Notes under the pieces: model-generated
Database searches by the model: none
The model's input: the letters and a program-made list of their open reading frames with translations, nothing else
What the model was told of the DNA's origin: nothing
Shown here: in pieces, positions 24,549-33,432 of the stretch
Numbering within the stretch: position 1 is the stretch's first letter
Layout of the letters: each line of letters opens with the position of its first letter
Program-made: the position numbers and the translations under genes
DNA from: an uncultured Acidobacteriota bacterium
GTDB taxonomy: Bacteria; Acidobacteriota; Thermoanaerobaculia; UBA5066
DNA: 52,367 bases
Direction of reading: 5' to 3'
Assembly: GCA_903845115.1 (NCBI GenBank)
Contig: CAIMWE010000032.1
Span: 1-52,367 of the forward strand

Positions 24549-26767
24549 TGGCCGAGCCTCCCGAGGACCTGCGGGTCCGGGACCTCCTCGGCAGCAGCCT
24601 TCCCGCCCGGGGAGAGCCTTCCCCGCGGCCCGTTCCGGCGCCCGCCGAGCCGCCCCCTCCGACGGTGCCCCAGTTCGTCGTCGAGACCGGCGGCGACAAG
24701 GAGACCGCCAGCCCGGCGCTGCCGTTCGATCCCCTGGTCCTCATGATCGGCATCCGCCGGAGGAAGCCCCAGATCGCGCTGGTGGCACTCGCCGTCCTCG
24801 CCCTGGCCCTTCCGCTCGCCCTCGCCGCCAGGTCCAAGAAGTGGGAAGTCTGGGTGACCATCCTGAGGAAGCGGGAGCAGTCGGAATTCGTCGTCGGCTC
24901 GACGACGCCGATCGTCCGGCTGCAGGTCTACTCGATGCAGACGGTCCTCCGTCTCGTGAAGGTCCACGAGAACCTGAAGGCCGTGATCGACCGGCTGAAG
25001 CTGAAGATCCGGCCCGACGACCTCTCGAAGCAGATCACCGTGACCAACCCGAAGGAGACCGACCTCGTCGAGATCCTCGTCGACTGGAACGACGCCCGCG
25101 AGGCGGTGGAGATCGCGAACAACCTGGCCCGCAACTTCCTCGTGTCGATCGACCGCCTCAAGAAGCTGGAGGCGATCCAGACCTACGACTACCTCGAGGC
25201 GCAGCAGAAGGCGATCGAGGTGCGCGTGAAGGTCACGGACGACGCCCTGGTGAAGTTCAAGTCGGAGCACGGCGTCGTCAAGCTGTCGGACCAGGCGGGG
25301 GAGCTCATCAAGGAGCTCTCCGGGTTCCACACGCTGGCCGAGCGCGAGCGGCTCGACGCCGAGATGGCGGCCACCCAGGAACGCGTGACCCGCGAGCAGC
25401 TCCGCCAGCAGGCCAGTACCGTCGTCGCCTCCATCTTCGTGAAGAAGCCCCTCCACACGCGGCTCGTCGACCTCCAGACCCAGCTCGCCGCGGCGCTCGC
25501 CATCTACACGGACGAGAGCGCCAGGGTCAAGGAGCTGAGGGACGAGATCGTCCGGACCGAGGAGCTGGTCCGGCAGGGCCTCGAGGAGCAGCTCCAGGAG
25601 CAGACGCTCTCGCGCAATCCCGTCCTCACCACCCTCGAGCAGGCGCTCGTGGAGAGGGCCGTGGAGGCGGTGTCGCGGGACGCCCGCGCCAAGGGGTACG
25701 AGGCGGTCCGGGACCGGTACCAGAAGCGGCTCTCCGAGCTTCCCGAGCTCGAGAGCCGCCTGGCCGACATGCAGCAACGGCTCGACACCCTCCGGCAGGT
25801 GAACGCCACGCTCGCGAGCCGGCTCGAGGAGGTCCGGATCATCCGCGACTCGACCGCGGCGAGCTTCTCCATCATGCAGGAGGCTCAGATCCCGGACCAC
25901 CCGCTCCCCTCGAAGGCGAAGCTGATCCTCATCGCCGGGCTCGTCCTGGGGGTGGCGGCGGGAGGAGGCGTCGCGCTCGCGAAGGAGATCTCCGACACGA
26001 CCCTCAAGGCGCTCCGCGAGGTGGAGCCCTCCCTCGCCGCGAAGCCGCTCGCGGAGGTCCCGATCCTGCCTCCCGAGCGGACGCTGCTCCTCTCCCTCGC
26101 CGGGCCCGCCGACCTCTCCTCCGAGGTCTTCCGGGAAATGGCGGCCGCGGTTCTCCAGCAGCGGACCGGCCCCGGATGGACGCTGCTCGTCACGAGCGGG
26201 ACCCGGTTCGAGGGGCGGACCACGATCGCGCTGAACCTCGCCCTGGTCGCCGCGGCTCGCGGCCTCTCGGTCCTGCTCGTGGACGCCGACATCCGGAAGC
26301 CGAACCTCTCGCTGCTCGGTCCGCTCCTGGGACTCCCCGTCGGCGCCCGGGGCCTCGGAGCGGTCCTGCGCGGGGAAGCGGCGCCTCCGGGGCCGGTCGT
26401 CCGCCCGGATGGCGACGGTCCCTCGCTCCTCCCGTTCGGCGATCCGTCCGGGCTCCTCCCGGAGGCGCTGGGCGGGGAGCGGATGCGAGCCTTCCTCGAG
26501 GCCGTTCGCCCGATGTTCGACCTCGTCCTCCTGGACGGTCCCCCCGTCCTCGGAAGCTCGGACGCGCTGCTCCTGGCCCCGCTGGCGGATGCGGCGCTCT
26601 ACGTGGCCGAGGCGCACGGCCTCCCGAAGGCCGCGCACCGCGAGGCCCTCGCCAAGCTCACCGCGACGGGAGTCACGGTGGCAGGGGCCGTCCTGAACAA
26701 GGTGCAGGCCGATTACACCCAGCAGTGGGGAGCGCACGGTGTCCGCGCGAGGGAGCTCGCGTCGTGA
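24548..26767 (+). CDS. Wzz/Wzc-like chain-length and BY-kinase-like protein with degraded P-loop
   Basis: A 739-residue inner-membrane protein. After a proline-rich start there is one helix (about 75-94), a long periplasmic coiled-coil region of the Wzz type, a second helix (about 458-476) and a cytoplasmic BY-kinase-like domain. Walker A reads GTRFEGRT, with Arg557 in place of the conserved lysine. Walker A' VLLVDADIRKP and Walker B DLVLLDGPPVLGSSDA are intact. The C-terminus has one tyrosine (QADYTQQW) instead of a tyrosine cluster. It probably sets chain length and links polymerisation to the Wza-like exporter. Kinase activity is doubtful. The start overlaps the ATPase stop and its own stop overlaps the Wza-like GTG. 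Confidence 0.85.
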   Translation: MAEPPEDLRVRDLLGSSLPARGEPSPRPVPAPAEPPPPTVPQFVVETGGDKETASPALPFDPLVLMIGIRRRKPQIALVALAVLALALPLALAARSKKWEVWVTILRKREQSEFVVGSTTPIVRLQVYSMQTVLRLVKVHENLKAVIDRLKLKIRPDDLSKQITVTNPKETDLVEILVDWNDAREAVEIANNLARNFLVSIDRLKKLEAIQTYDYLEAQQKAIEVRVKVTDDALVKFKSEHGVVKLSDQAGELIKELSGFHTLAERERLDAEMAATQERVTREQLRQQASTVVASIFVKKPLHTRLVDLQTQLAAALAIYTDESARVKELRDEIVRTEELVRQGLEEQLQEQTLSRNPVLTTLEQALVERAVEAVSRDARAKGYEAVRDRYQKRLSELPELESRLADMQQRLDTLRQVNATLASRLEEVRIIRDSTAASFSIMQEAQIPDHPLPSKAKLILIAGLVLGVAAGGGVALAKEISDTTLKALREVEPSLAAKPLAEVPILPPERTLLLSLAGPADLSSEVFREMAAAVLQQRTGPGWTLLVTSGTRFEGRTTIALNLALVAAARGLSVLLVDADIRKPNLSLLGPLLGLPVGARGLGAVLRGEAAPPGPVVRPDGDGPSLLPFGDPSGLLPEALGGERMRAFLEAVRPMFDLVLLDGPPVLGSSDALLLAPLADAALYVAEAHGLPKAAHREALAKLTATGVTVAGAVLNKVQADYTQQWGAHGVRARELAS

Positions 26768-27840
26768 GGACCGCCGCGCCGGGACGGCCCGGTCCCTGGC
26801 TCCTCCCGGTCGCGGTCACGGTCCTCCTCGCGGGCCTCGCCTCCCTTCCGGGCTGCTCGCCGGTGAAGGACGCCTCGTCGCCAGGCTCGTCGACGGCCCC
26901 GGCCGCGGCGGCCGCCCAACCCACCCCGGTGCCCGTCCCGACGCCGAACACCGGCCCCGTCCTCCCTCGCTGGGAATCGATCGAGGCCGCCCGGTCGGCC
27001 GGCACCGGCGAGTACCGGCTGACGCCCGGCGACGTCATCGAGATCTCCGTGGCAGGTCACGAGGACATGAAGAAGGAGCTGCCGGTCCGCCCCGACGGCC
27101 GGATCAGCTACATCTTCATCGGCGACGTCGTCGCCGGAGGGCGCACGGCGCAGGAACTGCGCGCCGAGCTCGAGACGAACCTGCGCGTCTACATGCGCTA
27201 CCCGCAGGTCGCCGTCGTCGTCCGGAAGGCCCGCGAGGCGCAGTTCACGATCATGGGCAAGGTGATCCGCCCGGGGGTGTACCCGATCAACGGTCCGACG
27301 ACCGTCATCGCGGCCGTCGCGCTCGCCCAGGGGCTGGCGTCCGGCCAGTACGAGGGCTCGACGATCGAGATCGCCGACCTGCCGAGCTCGTACCTCGTAC
27401 GCCGCAACCGAGTCGTGCCCGTCGACTTCGAGAGACTGATCCAGCGGGGGGACACGACGCAGGACGTCCCCCTGGAGGACGGCGACTACATCTACATCCC
27501 GTCGTCGCTGGCACAGGAGGTGTTCATTCTCGGAGAGGTCTTCAAGCCCAGGTCCTACGGCATCCGGGGGCGCCTCACCCTCATGAAGGCGATCTCGGAA
27601 TCGGGCGGGTTCAAGTCGACGGCCCGCCTCGGGAGCATCGTCATCCTGCGCGGCCAGTACGGCAAGAAGACGGTCATCCCCGTGAACGTCAAGGACATCA
27701 TCGCCGGCAAGCTGCCCGATCCCGAGCTCTCGGTCGGTGACGTCGTGTGGGTCCCGCAGACCGTCCTGGGGAACGTCGCGGAGGCGCTGAACCAGGTCAT
27801 GCCGGCTCTCCTGGCGTACCAGCTCGGAAAGTCGTTCTGA
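26764..27840 (+). CDS. Polysaccharide export outer-membrane lipoprotein (Wza-like)
   Basis: A 358-residue exported lipoprotein. Its signal peptide ends in the lipobox LPGC (C31), followed by a Pro/Ala linker. The polysaccharide biosynthesis/export domain starts at about 78 (EYRLTPGDVIEISVAGHED), then come two SLBB repeats, QFTIMGKVIRPGVYPINGP and EVFILGEVFKPRSYGIRG. It would form the outer-membrane export channel. It lacks an obvious long C-terminal amphipathic helix like that of E. coli Wza, although a short helix ends the protein. GTG 26764 overlaps the Wzc-like stop (GTGA), in keeping with direct partnership. Confidence 0.9.
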   Translation: MRTAAPGRPGPWLLPVAVTVLLAGLASLPGCSPVKDASSPGSSTAPAAAAAQPTPVPVPTPNTGPVLPRWESIEAARSAGTGEYRLTPGDVIEISVAGHEDMKKELPVRPDGRISYIFIGDVVAGGRTAQELRAELETNLRVYMRYPQVAVVVRKAREAQFTIMGKVIRPGVYPINGPTTVIAAVALAQGLASGQYEGSTIEIADLPSSYLVRRNRVVPVDFERLIQRGDTTQDVPLEDGDYIYIPSSLAQEVFILGEVFKPRSYGIRGRLTLMKAISESGGFKSTARLGSIVILRGQYGKKTVIPVNVKDIIAGKLPDPELSVGDVVWVPQTVLGNVAEALNQVMPALLAYQLGKSF

Positions 27841-27890
27841 CGGCGGGCCGGAAGGAGACTACGATTGAGCGGTCGCGAAGGAGACCCCGC

Positions 27891-28598
27891 ATGAGCGACG
27901 AGTTCCTCGACCGTTGGGAGTCCTACCTCGGGCGGGCCCGCGGCCTTCACCGCGCGCGGCTGGTGGTGAAGATGTGGAGCTGGAGCGCCGTGGTCGGCTC
28001 GTCGCGCCTCCTCAAGCGGCTGTTCGACCTCCTGGTCGGTGGGTCGATGCTCCTCCTCTCCGCGCCCGTGTGGGGGGCGTTCTTCGTGGCGATCCGCCTC
28101 GACTCGCCGGGCCCGGTCTTCTTCAAGCAGACCCGGGTCGGGCGCCGCGGGAAGCTCTTCCTCCTCTACAAGTTCCGGACGATGTACGTCGACGCCGAGC
28201 GCCGGAAGGCGGAGCTGTCCGCAAAGAACGAGACCGGGGGCGTGATCTTCAAGATGAAGGACGACCCCCGGATCACGCGCGTCGGGAAGCTGCTCCGGCG
28301 CTCGTCCCTAGACGAGCTGCCCCAGCTCCTGAACGTCCTCAAGGGGGACATGTCGGTCGTCGGCCCGAGGCCCCCCGTCCCCGCGGAGGTGGTCCAGTAC
28401 ACGCCCGCCGAGAGGCGCCGGCTGGACGCCGAGCCGGGCCTGACCTGCATCTGGCAGGTCTCGGGGCGCAGCAACATCCCGTTCGAAGGCCAGGTCCGGC
28501 TGGACGTCCAGTACATCGAAACGCGCTCGTTCTGGAGGGACGTATGGATTCTCCTGAAGACGGTTCCCGCGGTGCTCCTGGGCCGGGGGGCCTATTGA
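27891..28598 (+). CDS. Initiating polyprenyl-phosphate sugar transferase (WbaP/PglC-type domain)
   Basis: A 235-residue monotopic phosphoglycosyl transferase. After a 40-residue helical start comes the re-entrant helix KRLFDLLVGGSMLLLSAPVW, then SPGPVFFKQTRVGRRGK, YKFRTMYVDA and the catalytic Asp-Glu pair in SSLDELPQLL (D141, E142), followed by DMSVVGPRPP. It transfers a sugar-1-phosphate from a nucleotide sugar to undecaprenyl phosphate, starting each repeat unit. It lacks the four extra helices of full-length WbaP/WcaJ. ATG 27891 has AAGGAG 8 bases before it. Its stop overlaps the next gene's TTG. Confidence 0.9.
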   Translation: MSDEFLDRWESYLGRARGLHRARLVVKMWSWSAVVGSSRLLKRLFDLLVGGSMLLLSAPVWGAFFVAIRLDSPGPVFFKQTRVGRRGKLFLLYKFRTMYVDAERRKAELSAKNETGGVIFKMKDDPRITRVGKLLRRSSLDELPQLLNVLKGDMSVVGPRPPVPAEVVQYTPAERRRLDAEPGLTCIWQVSGRSNIPFEGQVRLDVQYIETRSFWRDVWILLKTVPAVLLGRGAY

Positions 28599-29347
28599 GC
28601 GACGAGGTCTTCCTCTCGGTCGTCATCCCGGCCTACAACGAGCAGGCCCGCATCGCCGACACCCTGCTGAAGATCAAGGCGTTCCTGCAGACGTGGCCCC
28701 ACCGGAGCGAGGTCGTCGTGGTGGACGACGGCTCGCGCGACCTCACCCTCGAGGTGGTCAAGACGATCGACATCTTCGGGCAGGTGATGCACGAGCAGAA
28801 CTCGACGAGGATCACCACCGACGTGACGAACCGCGGCAAGGGCGAGGCCGTCCGGCGAGGGTTTCTCCTCGCTCACGGGAAGTACGTCCTCTTCTCCGAC
28901 GCCGACCTCTCGACGCCGATCGAGGAGGTTGGCAAGCTCCTGGCGGCCCTCGAGCAGGGAGCCGACGTCGCGATCGGCTCCCGGAGGCTTCCGACGAGCG
29001 AGGTGGACCCCCAGCCGATCCACCGGCAGCTCATGGGATGGGTCTTCTCGACCCTCGTCCGGACCCTCGCGGTCCCCGGGATCCGGGATTCCCAGTGCGG
29101 CTTCAAGTGCTACCGGGCCGAGGTGGCCCGCCAGCTCGCCGAGCTGCAGAAGATGCCGGGCTTCTCCTTCGACGTCGAGCACCTCTTCCTCGCGCGGCGG
29201 CTGGGGTGGCGGATCACGGAAGTGGGAGTGAGGTGGAAGGACGCGCCGGGGACGAAGGTGAAGCCGATCCGCGATTCCTGGCGGATGCTGCGCGACCTCT
29301 TCCGGATCCGGGCGGCCCACCGCGGGGTCGGCGCCGCGGCCGGTTAG
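28595..29347 (+). CDS. ALG5-like polyprenyl-phosphate glycosyltransferase (GT2)
   Basis: A 250-residue GT-A protein. Motifs VVIPAYNEQARI, VVVVDDGSRD, NRGKGEAVRRG, SDADLSTPIEE (DAD at 102-104) and DSQCGFKCYRAE match dolichyl-phosphate beta-glucosyltransferase-like enzymes. It likely makes polyprenyl-phosphate glucose or a similar donor for the GT-C enzymes encoded upstream. The start is TTG 28595, overlapping the preceding stop (TTGA). It has no membrane helix. A homologue of the same length lies at 39781-40533. Confidence 0.8.
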   Translation: MSDEVFLSVVIPAYNEQARIADTLLKIKAFLQTWPHRSEVVVVDDGSRDLTLEVVKTIDIFGQVMHEQNSTRITTDVTNRGKGEAVRRGFLLAHGKYVLFSDADLSTPIEEVGKLLAALEQGADVAIGSRRLPTSEVDPQPIHRQLMGWVFSTLVRTLAVPGIRDSQCGFKCYRAEVARQLAELQKMPGFSFDVEHLFLARRLGWRITEVGVRWKDAPGTKVKPIRDSWRMLRDLFRIRAAHRGVGAAAG

Positions 29348-29357
29348 AGGGGGACCG

Positions 29358-30749
29358 ATGCTGCTGGTCATTCCGGCCCTCCGGCCCCCCGCCCTGGAAC
29401 CGCTCCTCCGCAGGAGGCCGTTCCTGCTGCTCCCGGTCGTCGACAAGCCGCTCCTCGCCTACCACCTCGACCTCGCGACGTCGATCGGCGCCACCCGGGT
29501 GCTCGTCGTGACGGACGACCGGCCGGAGTCCGTCCGGGAGATGACAGCGAAGGGAAGGGCCTGGGGGCTGGAGGTCGAGGTGGTGGCCGTGGAGCCCGGG
29601 CTCGCGGTCCCGGCGCAGCTCGCCCGCCTCGACCTCGGGGGGGGCGACGTGCGGGTCCTCGCGACCGACGCGCTCGTGCCTCCCGTCGGCGGTGAACGGG
29701 ACCGCCGAGCCGTCCCCGCGACCGACTGGGTGGACGCCGACGGGCCGGTCCTCGTGCGCTGGAAGGCCGGGGAGGGCTCCTCTCTCTCCCCCGGGGCCGA
29801 CGCGGCCCCGGTCCGGGCGCGCCGCATCCGCGACCTGGCCGGTTTCGCCGCCGTCAACCGGGAGCTTCTCGAGAACGACGGGGGCTTCGTCCTGGCCGGC
29901 TACGAGGTGGCACCGGGAATCCGGATCTCGCGCGACTGCCGGATGTCCCTCGGAGCGGTGGCTTCGGCTCCCGTGCTCGTCGGCGAGCGCGCCCGCGTCT
30001 CCTACCGGGCGAACCTCGGCCCGGCGGTCGTGATCGGCGCCGGCTCCCTGGTGGACGAGGAGGCGACCCTGGCCGACTCGATCGTCCTTCCCCGCACCTA
30101 CGTGGGCCGGCTTCTCGCCGGCCGGGGCCTGATCCTCGACGGGCAGCTGATCGTGAACCCCGGGACGGGCGAGGCGGCCGCGATCGGCGACAGCTTCCTG
30201 CTCGCCGACCTGGACCGCTCGCTCGTGGCCGACCGGCTGCGGCGGGTCAGGGACCGGGCGGCCGGGCTCGCGCTGGTGGCCCTGGCGTCTCCCCTGGCCG
30301 TCGTCGCGTGGCTCTCGACCAGGAGCCCGCGCCTGGTGGCCCGGGAGGTCTACGGTTCGCAGGTCCGGCTCGCCGTGGACGGCTCCGTCGACCGCGTCCG
30401 CGTGGTGGTCCACGAGTTCCAGACGCCGCGGCTCCTCCTCCGCCGCCTCGGCTGGCTCTTCGACGTGGCGGCCGGCCGGCTCGCCCTGTTCGGGAACCCG
30501 CCCCTCGACGCGGCGCGCGCGGCGGCGCTCGAGCCCGCGATCCGGGACCGGTGGCTCGAAGCGCCTCCGGGGGCAATCGGCCTCGCCCAGGTGGAGGCCC
30601 TGGAGGCCGGCGCCCCGCTCGACCCGAACGCCGAGGCGGCCGCTTCCGCGATCTTCGCCTCTGCGGCTCCCGGAGCGGGCCGGCTCGGCCTCCTCCTCCG
30701 GAGCGTCCTCGCCGCGGCGAGGCCGAGGGCGTGGCGCTCGCGGACCTAG
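29358..30749 (+). CDS. Fusion of NDP-sugar-pyrophosphorylase-like, beta-helix and degenerate sugar-transferase-like domains
   Basis: A 463-residue protein. Residues 1-170 resemble NDP-sugar pyrophosphorylases (PFLLLPVVDKPLLAYHLDL, then GATRVLVVTDD) but the GxGTR nucleotide loop is missing. Residues 175-285 look like left-handed beta-helix repeats (RISRDCRMSLGA, VLVGERARVSYRANLG, VVIGAGSLVDEEA). Residues 298-455 line up with the WbaP-type enzyme at 27891: a re-entrant-type helix AAGLALVALASPLAVVAWL, a VHEFQTP strand at the KFRTM position, LFGNPPL at VVGPRPP, and a closing LGLLLRSVLAAARP helix. The Asp-Glu pair is absent. It is probably non-enzymatic or regulatory. It closes the plus arm, 10 bases after the ALG5-like gene. 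Confidence 0.65.
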   Translation: MLLVIPALRPPALEPLLRRRPFLLLPVVDKPLLAYHLDLATSIGATRVLVVTDDRPESVREMTAKGRAWGLEVEVVAVEPGLAVPAQLARLDLGGGDVRVLATDALVPPVGGERDRRAVPATDWVDADGPVLVRWKAGEGSSLSPGADAAPVRARRIRDLAGFAAVNRELLENDGGFVLAGYEVAPGIRISRDCRMSLGAVASAPVLVGERARVSYRANLGPAVVIGAGSLVDEEATLADSIVLPRTYVGRLLAGRGLILDGQLIVNPGTGEAAAIGDSFLLADLDRSLVADRLRRVRDRAAGLALVALASPLAVVAWLSTRSPRLVAREVYGSQVRLAVDGSVDRVRVVVHEFQTPRLLLRRLGWLFDVAAGRLALFGNPPLDAARAAALEPAIRDRWLEAPPGAIGLAQVEALEAGAPLDPNAEAAASAIFASAAPGAGRLGLLLRSVLAAARPRAWRSRT

Positions 30750-30757
30750 CGGACCTA
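30740..30757 (+). repeat. Tandem 9-base repeat at a convergent gene junction
   Basis: GCGGACCTA occurs twice in direct tandem (30740-30748 and 30749-30757), followed by a partial third copy, across the stop codon of the fusion gene. It may be a chance slippage product. The 16-base convergent gap holds nothing else visible. Confidence 0.5.
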
Positions 30758-30765
30758 GCGGGCTG

Positions 30766-33432
30766 CTAGCGACGCTTCCTCGGCGGAGCTGGAATCCCTT
30801 CCGTGGGCGGGATCACCCATTCGGGCAGGAGGAACGAGTAGACGACGGCCGTCCGCATCTGGTCCACGACCGTTCCCTCGCTCACCGGCGGCACCATCCC
30901 GACGTCGCTGTAGGTCTGGAGCTCCGGCCACGGTCCGGCGGGGTGGAGCATCGGTCCGATCCAGCTCGACATGCTCGAATTCGCGGGGGATCCCCCTGTC
31001 TGCGGCGTCGGTCCCTGGCACTGGAGACCAGGGATCGGAGCCCCGGGGGAGGTGTGCCCGTAGATGTGGAGCGGGGACGAGATCGAACGCTGCCCGAGCC
31101 GCGTGGTGAAGACCGTCCCCATGGGGTTTCCGCCGAGGGCCCAGTCGCAGGTGAGGCGGACCCAGTCCAGCATCCGGGCGTCCGCCGTCAGGGCCCACGC
31201 CTGGATCATGTCCACCATCCACATCGGGTGCGCCCCCGACCCCCACATGTTCGGCGCGTTCGGGTGCTTGCACCACCGGTACGCGGTGGTGTCGGCCCAC
31301 GTCATCCACTCCGTGGCCTGCCGCCGCCACGCCTCGACGATCCGCCGCTTCACCTCGGCGTCCACGGGAGAGGCTCCGAAGGCGTAGTAGAAGGCCGAGG
31401 CGCGCTGGTCGTAGACCTCGTAAACGGTCAGGGAGGCGTTGGCGTTCGTCGTGAAGACCGAGTGCTTCAGGAACGCCGCGTGGTACGAATCCCGGCCCGT
31501 CCGGCGGTAGAGCTGGACGGCCGCGAGGGCCGACATGTCGTGAAGCCCCTCTCCGCCGTGACCCGCCGCCCAGGTCCACGCCCGCTCGGCGGCCGAGGCA
31601 TACCGCTCCGCATCCCCCGTCCGGCCCAGCCGGCCCCAGATCAGGGCCGCCTGGGCCGCGCTCGCGGCGAACCGGAGCGTCGCGGAGGCGTCGGGCGCGA
31701 AGGCGTACTCCGGCGTCGGGTCGAGGTCCGGCGGAGAGATCTGGTCGGGATCCCCGTTCGACTCGGTCCCTCCCCGGACGCCGCCGTCCGCCATCTGCAG
31801 CTGCATCCAGAGCTCCAGCGCCCAGCGCCCCTCGTCCAGGATGTCCGGCACGCCGTTTCCGGTTTCCGGGATCCGGAGCTGGCCGTCGGCGAAGGCTCTC
31901 GGATGGAGCTCCCAGGCCAGGAAGGCCAGCTCCGCGATCTCCAGGTGCGACCGCGGCTTGTAGTCGCCGGCGTCGTGATGTCCCCCCGTGAGGCTCATCG
32001 GTGGCCCCACGACGTGCTTCGGGAGCTCGGCCCACGCCCTGTTCTGGTCGGTCGGAGGGAGGTCCGTCGGCAGGGTGCCCGTCAGGTGGCACGCGATCCT
32101 CGGGAAGTCGGACCAGGGCTCCTTCATCTCGGCGCCGCAGCGCTGGTGGAGGACCCCGGTCATCATCACCGAGAACGGGACCGCATAGACGTCCCCGGCG
32201 ACCCGGAACGGGAACGAACGGCCGCACCCGGGGATCGCGACGTAGTACTGCCCGGGAGCCGCGAGGGACGAGAAGTCCATCTCGTAGACGTTCGTGCCCG
32301 AAAGGTCGACCTTGAACTTCGTCTCCGGGGCACCGGCCTGGTGGCGAAGGGAGGGGGTTCCGGACAGGACGACCGTGTGCGTCGCGGCATCCCTCACCTC
32401 GAACCGGGCCACCGACGAGCCGGGATCGAGAGGACCGAGGGATCCCATCCACACGCCGAAGTACGCGTACTTGTGCGCCGCCTGAGGGAGGAACCCGACC
32501 TGGTTGACGGCGATGGAGGGATTGACGCTGGTCCGGTCGTCCACGGTGAGGGTGCCCGCCGGCTCCCCGCTCGTGAGGGGAGCGACCGCGTTCAGGTCGA
32601 CCGTGTAGGTCCGGCCCTGACTCAGCGGCCTGTTCAGCACGACGAAGAGCTCGTGGACCTCCAGGAAGCCGTAGGGCCAACCCTCGGTGATGAAGCACTC
32701 TCCGCGGCTCCGCCTTCCGATCCTGGCGGCGCCGAGCCCCGCGGCGTACGAGTGATCGTCCCGCGACGAGACCACGACATCCGAAGGCCTCGCGTCGAGC
32801 CTTGCCACGTCCAGCGCGTCGCCCACCGTGACCTTCAGGAGATAGGGCGTCACGAGCTCGACGCGCCGCAGGCCGAGGCGGGTGTCGGACGCGGCCGCCA
32901 GCTCGGCCGCGTCGTCCATCTCCCGGGCCCAGTCCGCCGTCCGGCCGCCCGTGACCGGCTGGTGGTCTTTTCCGAGCGCCTGGACCCAGTAGCGCAGGGC
33001 CGGCTGGAGAGGCAGGTCGAGGTGGAGGACGACCCGCCGGCGCTGGTGGACCTTCCCTCCCCACCCGCGTGGCGCCGTGACGTCGGGCGAGGAGGAGACC
33101 TCCACGCCGAGCGGAGGACGCCCTCCGGCGTAGCTCGCGTCCCCGCTGCCGAACACGCGATAGCTGGACGCGCTGGTGCCCGGTTTCGAGGCGAAGCTCT
33201 CTCCGAAGACCAGGACGATCGTCCGGTCGTCCAGCCGGCGCACCAGCCTGAGTCCGTCGCGGTGGTCGGCCGGGTCGACGCCGGCGGAAGTGAGGTCCGG
33301 CGCGGAGCTGGCGGTCGTCGCCCGCGACGGCCGGGCCTCCCCGCGCGGGCAGGACGGCGCCGCCACGAGCAAAAGACCGCCGAGCAGGATCGACACGCCC
33401 GTCCTGGAGGGGACGCGGTTCCGGAGGCTCAC
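30766..33432 (-). CDS. Glycoside hydrolase family 9 (endoglucanase-like), exported
   Basis: An 888-residue exported protein. The N-terminus has a hydrophobic signal core followed by a possible lipobox (APSC). Residues 60-290 look like two Ig-like beta domains. Residues 310-405 are a cellulase N-terminal Ig domain (SIAVNQVGFLPQAAHKYAY). The catalytic (alpha/alpha)6 domain follows, with TGGHHDAGDYKPR (D487, D490) and a candidate acid E852 in PPVSEGTVVDQM. GH9 enzymes cut beta-1,4-glucans by inversion. Position next to the polysaccharide locus suggests trimming of a beta-glucan-like polymer, but free-standing plant-glucan use is equally possible. The start is GTG 33432; an ATG just upstream runs into a stop. 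Confidence 0.85.
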   Translation of the reverse strand: MSLRNRVPSRTGVSILLGGLLLVAAPSCPRGEARPSRATTASSAPDLTSAGVDPADHRDGLRLVRRLDDRTIVLVFGESFASKPGTSASSYRVFGSGDASYAGGRPPLGVEVSSSPDVTAPRGWGGKVHQRRRVVLHLDLPLQPALRYWVQALGKDHQPVTGGRTADWAREMDDAAELAAASDTRLGLRRVELVTPYLLKVTVGDALDVARLDARPSDVVVSSRDDHSYAAGLGAARIGRRSRGECFITEGWPYGFLEVHELFVVLNRPLSQGRTYTVDLNAVAPLTSGEPAGTLTVDDRTSVNPSIAVNQVGFLPQAAHKYAYFGVWMGSLGPLDPGSSVARFEVRDAATHTVVLSGTPSLRHQAGAPETKFKVDLSGTNVYEMDFSSLAAPGQYYVAIPGCGRSFPFRVAGDVYAVPFSVMMTGVLHQRCGAEMKEPWSDFPRIACHLTGTLPTDLPPTDQNRAWAELPKHVVGPPMSLTGGHHDAGDYKPRSHLEIAELAFLAWELHPRAFADGQLRIPETGNGVPDILDEGRWALELWMQLQMADGGVRGGTESNGDPDQISPPDLDPTPEYAFAPDASATLRFAASAAQAALIWGRLGRTGDAERYASAAERAWTWAAGHGGEGLHDMSALAAVQLYRRTGRDSYHAAFLKHSVFTTNANASLTVYEVYDQRASAFYYAFGASPVDAEVKRRIVEAWRRQATEWMTWADTTAYRWCKHPNAPNMWGSGAHPMWMVDMIQAWALTADARMLDWVRLTCDWALGGNPMGTVFTTRLGQRSISSPLHIYGHTSPGAPIPGLQCQGPTPQTGGSPANSSMSSWIGPMLHPAGPWPELQTYSDVGMVPPVSEGTVVDQMRTAVVYSFLLPEWVIPPTEGIPAPPRKRR

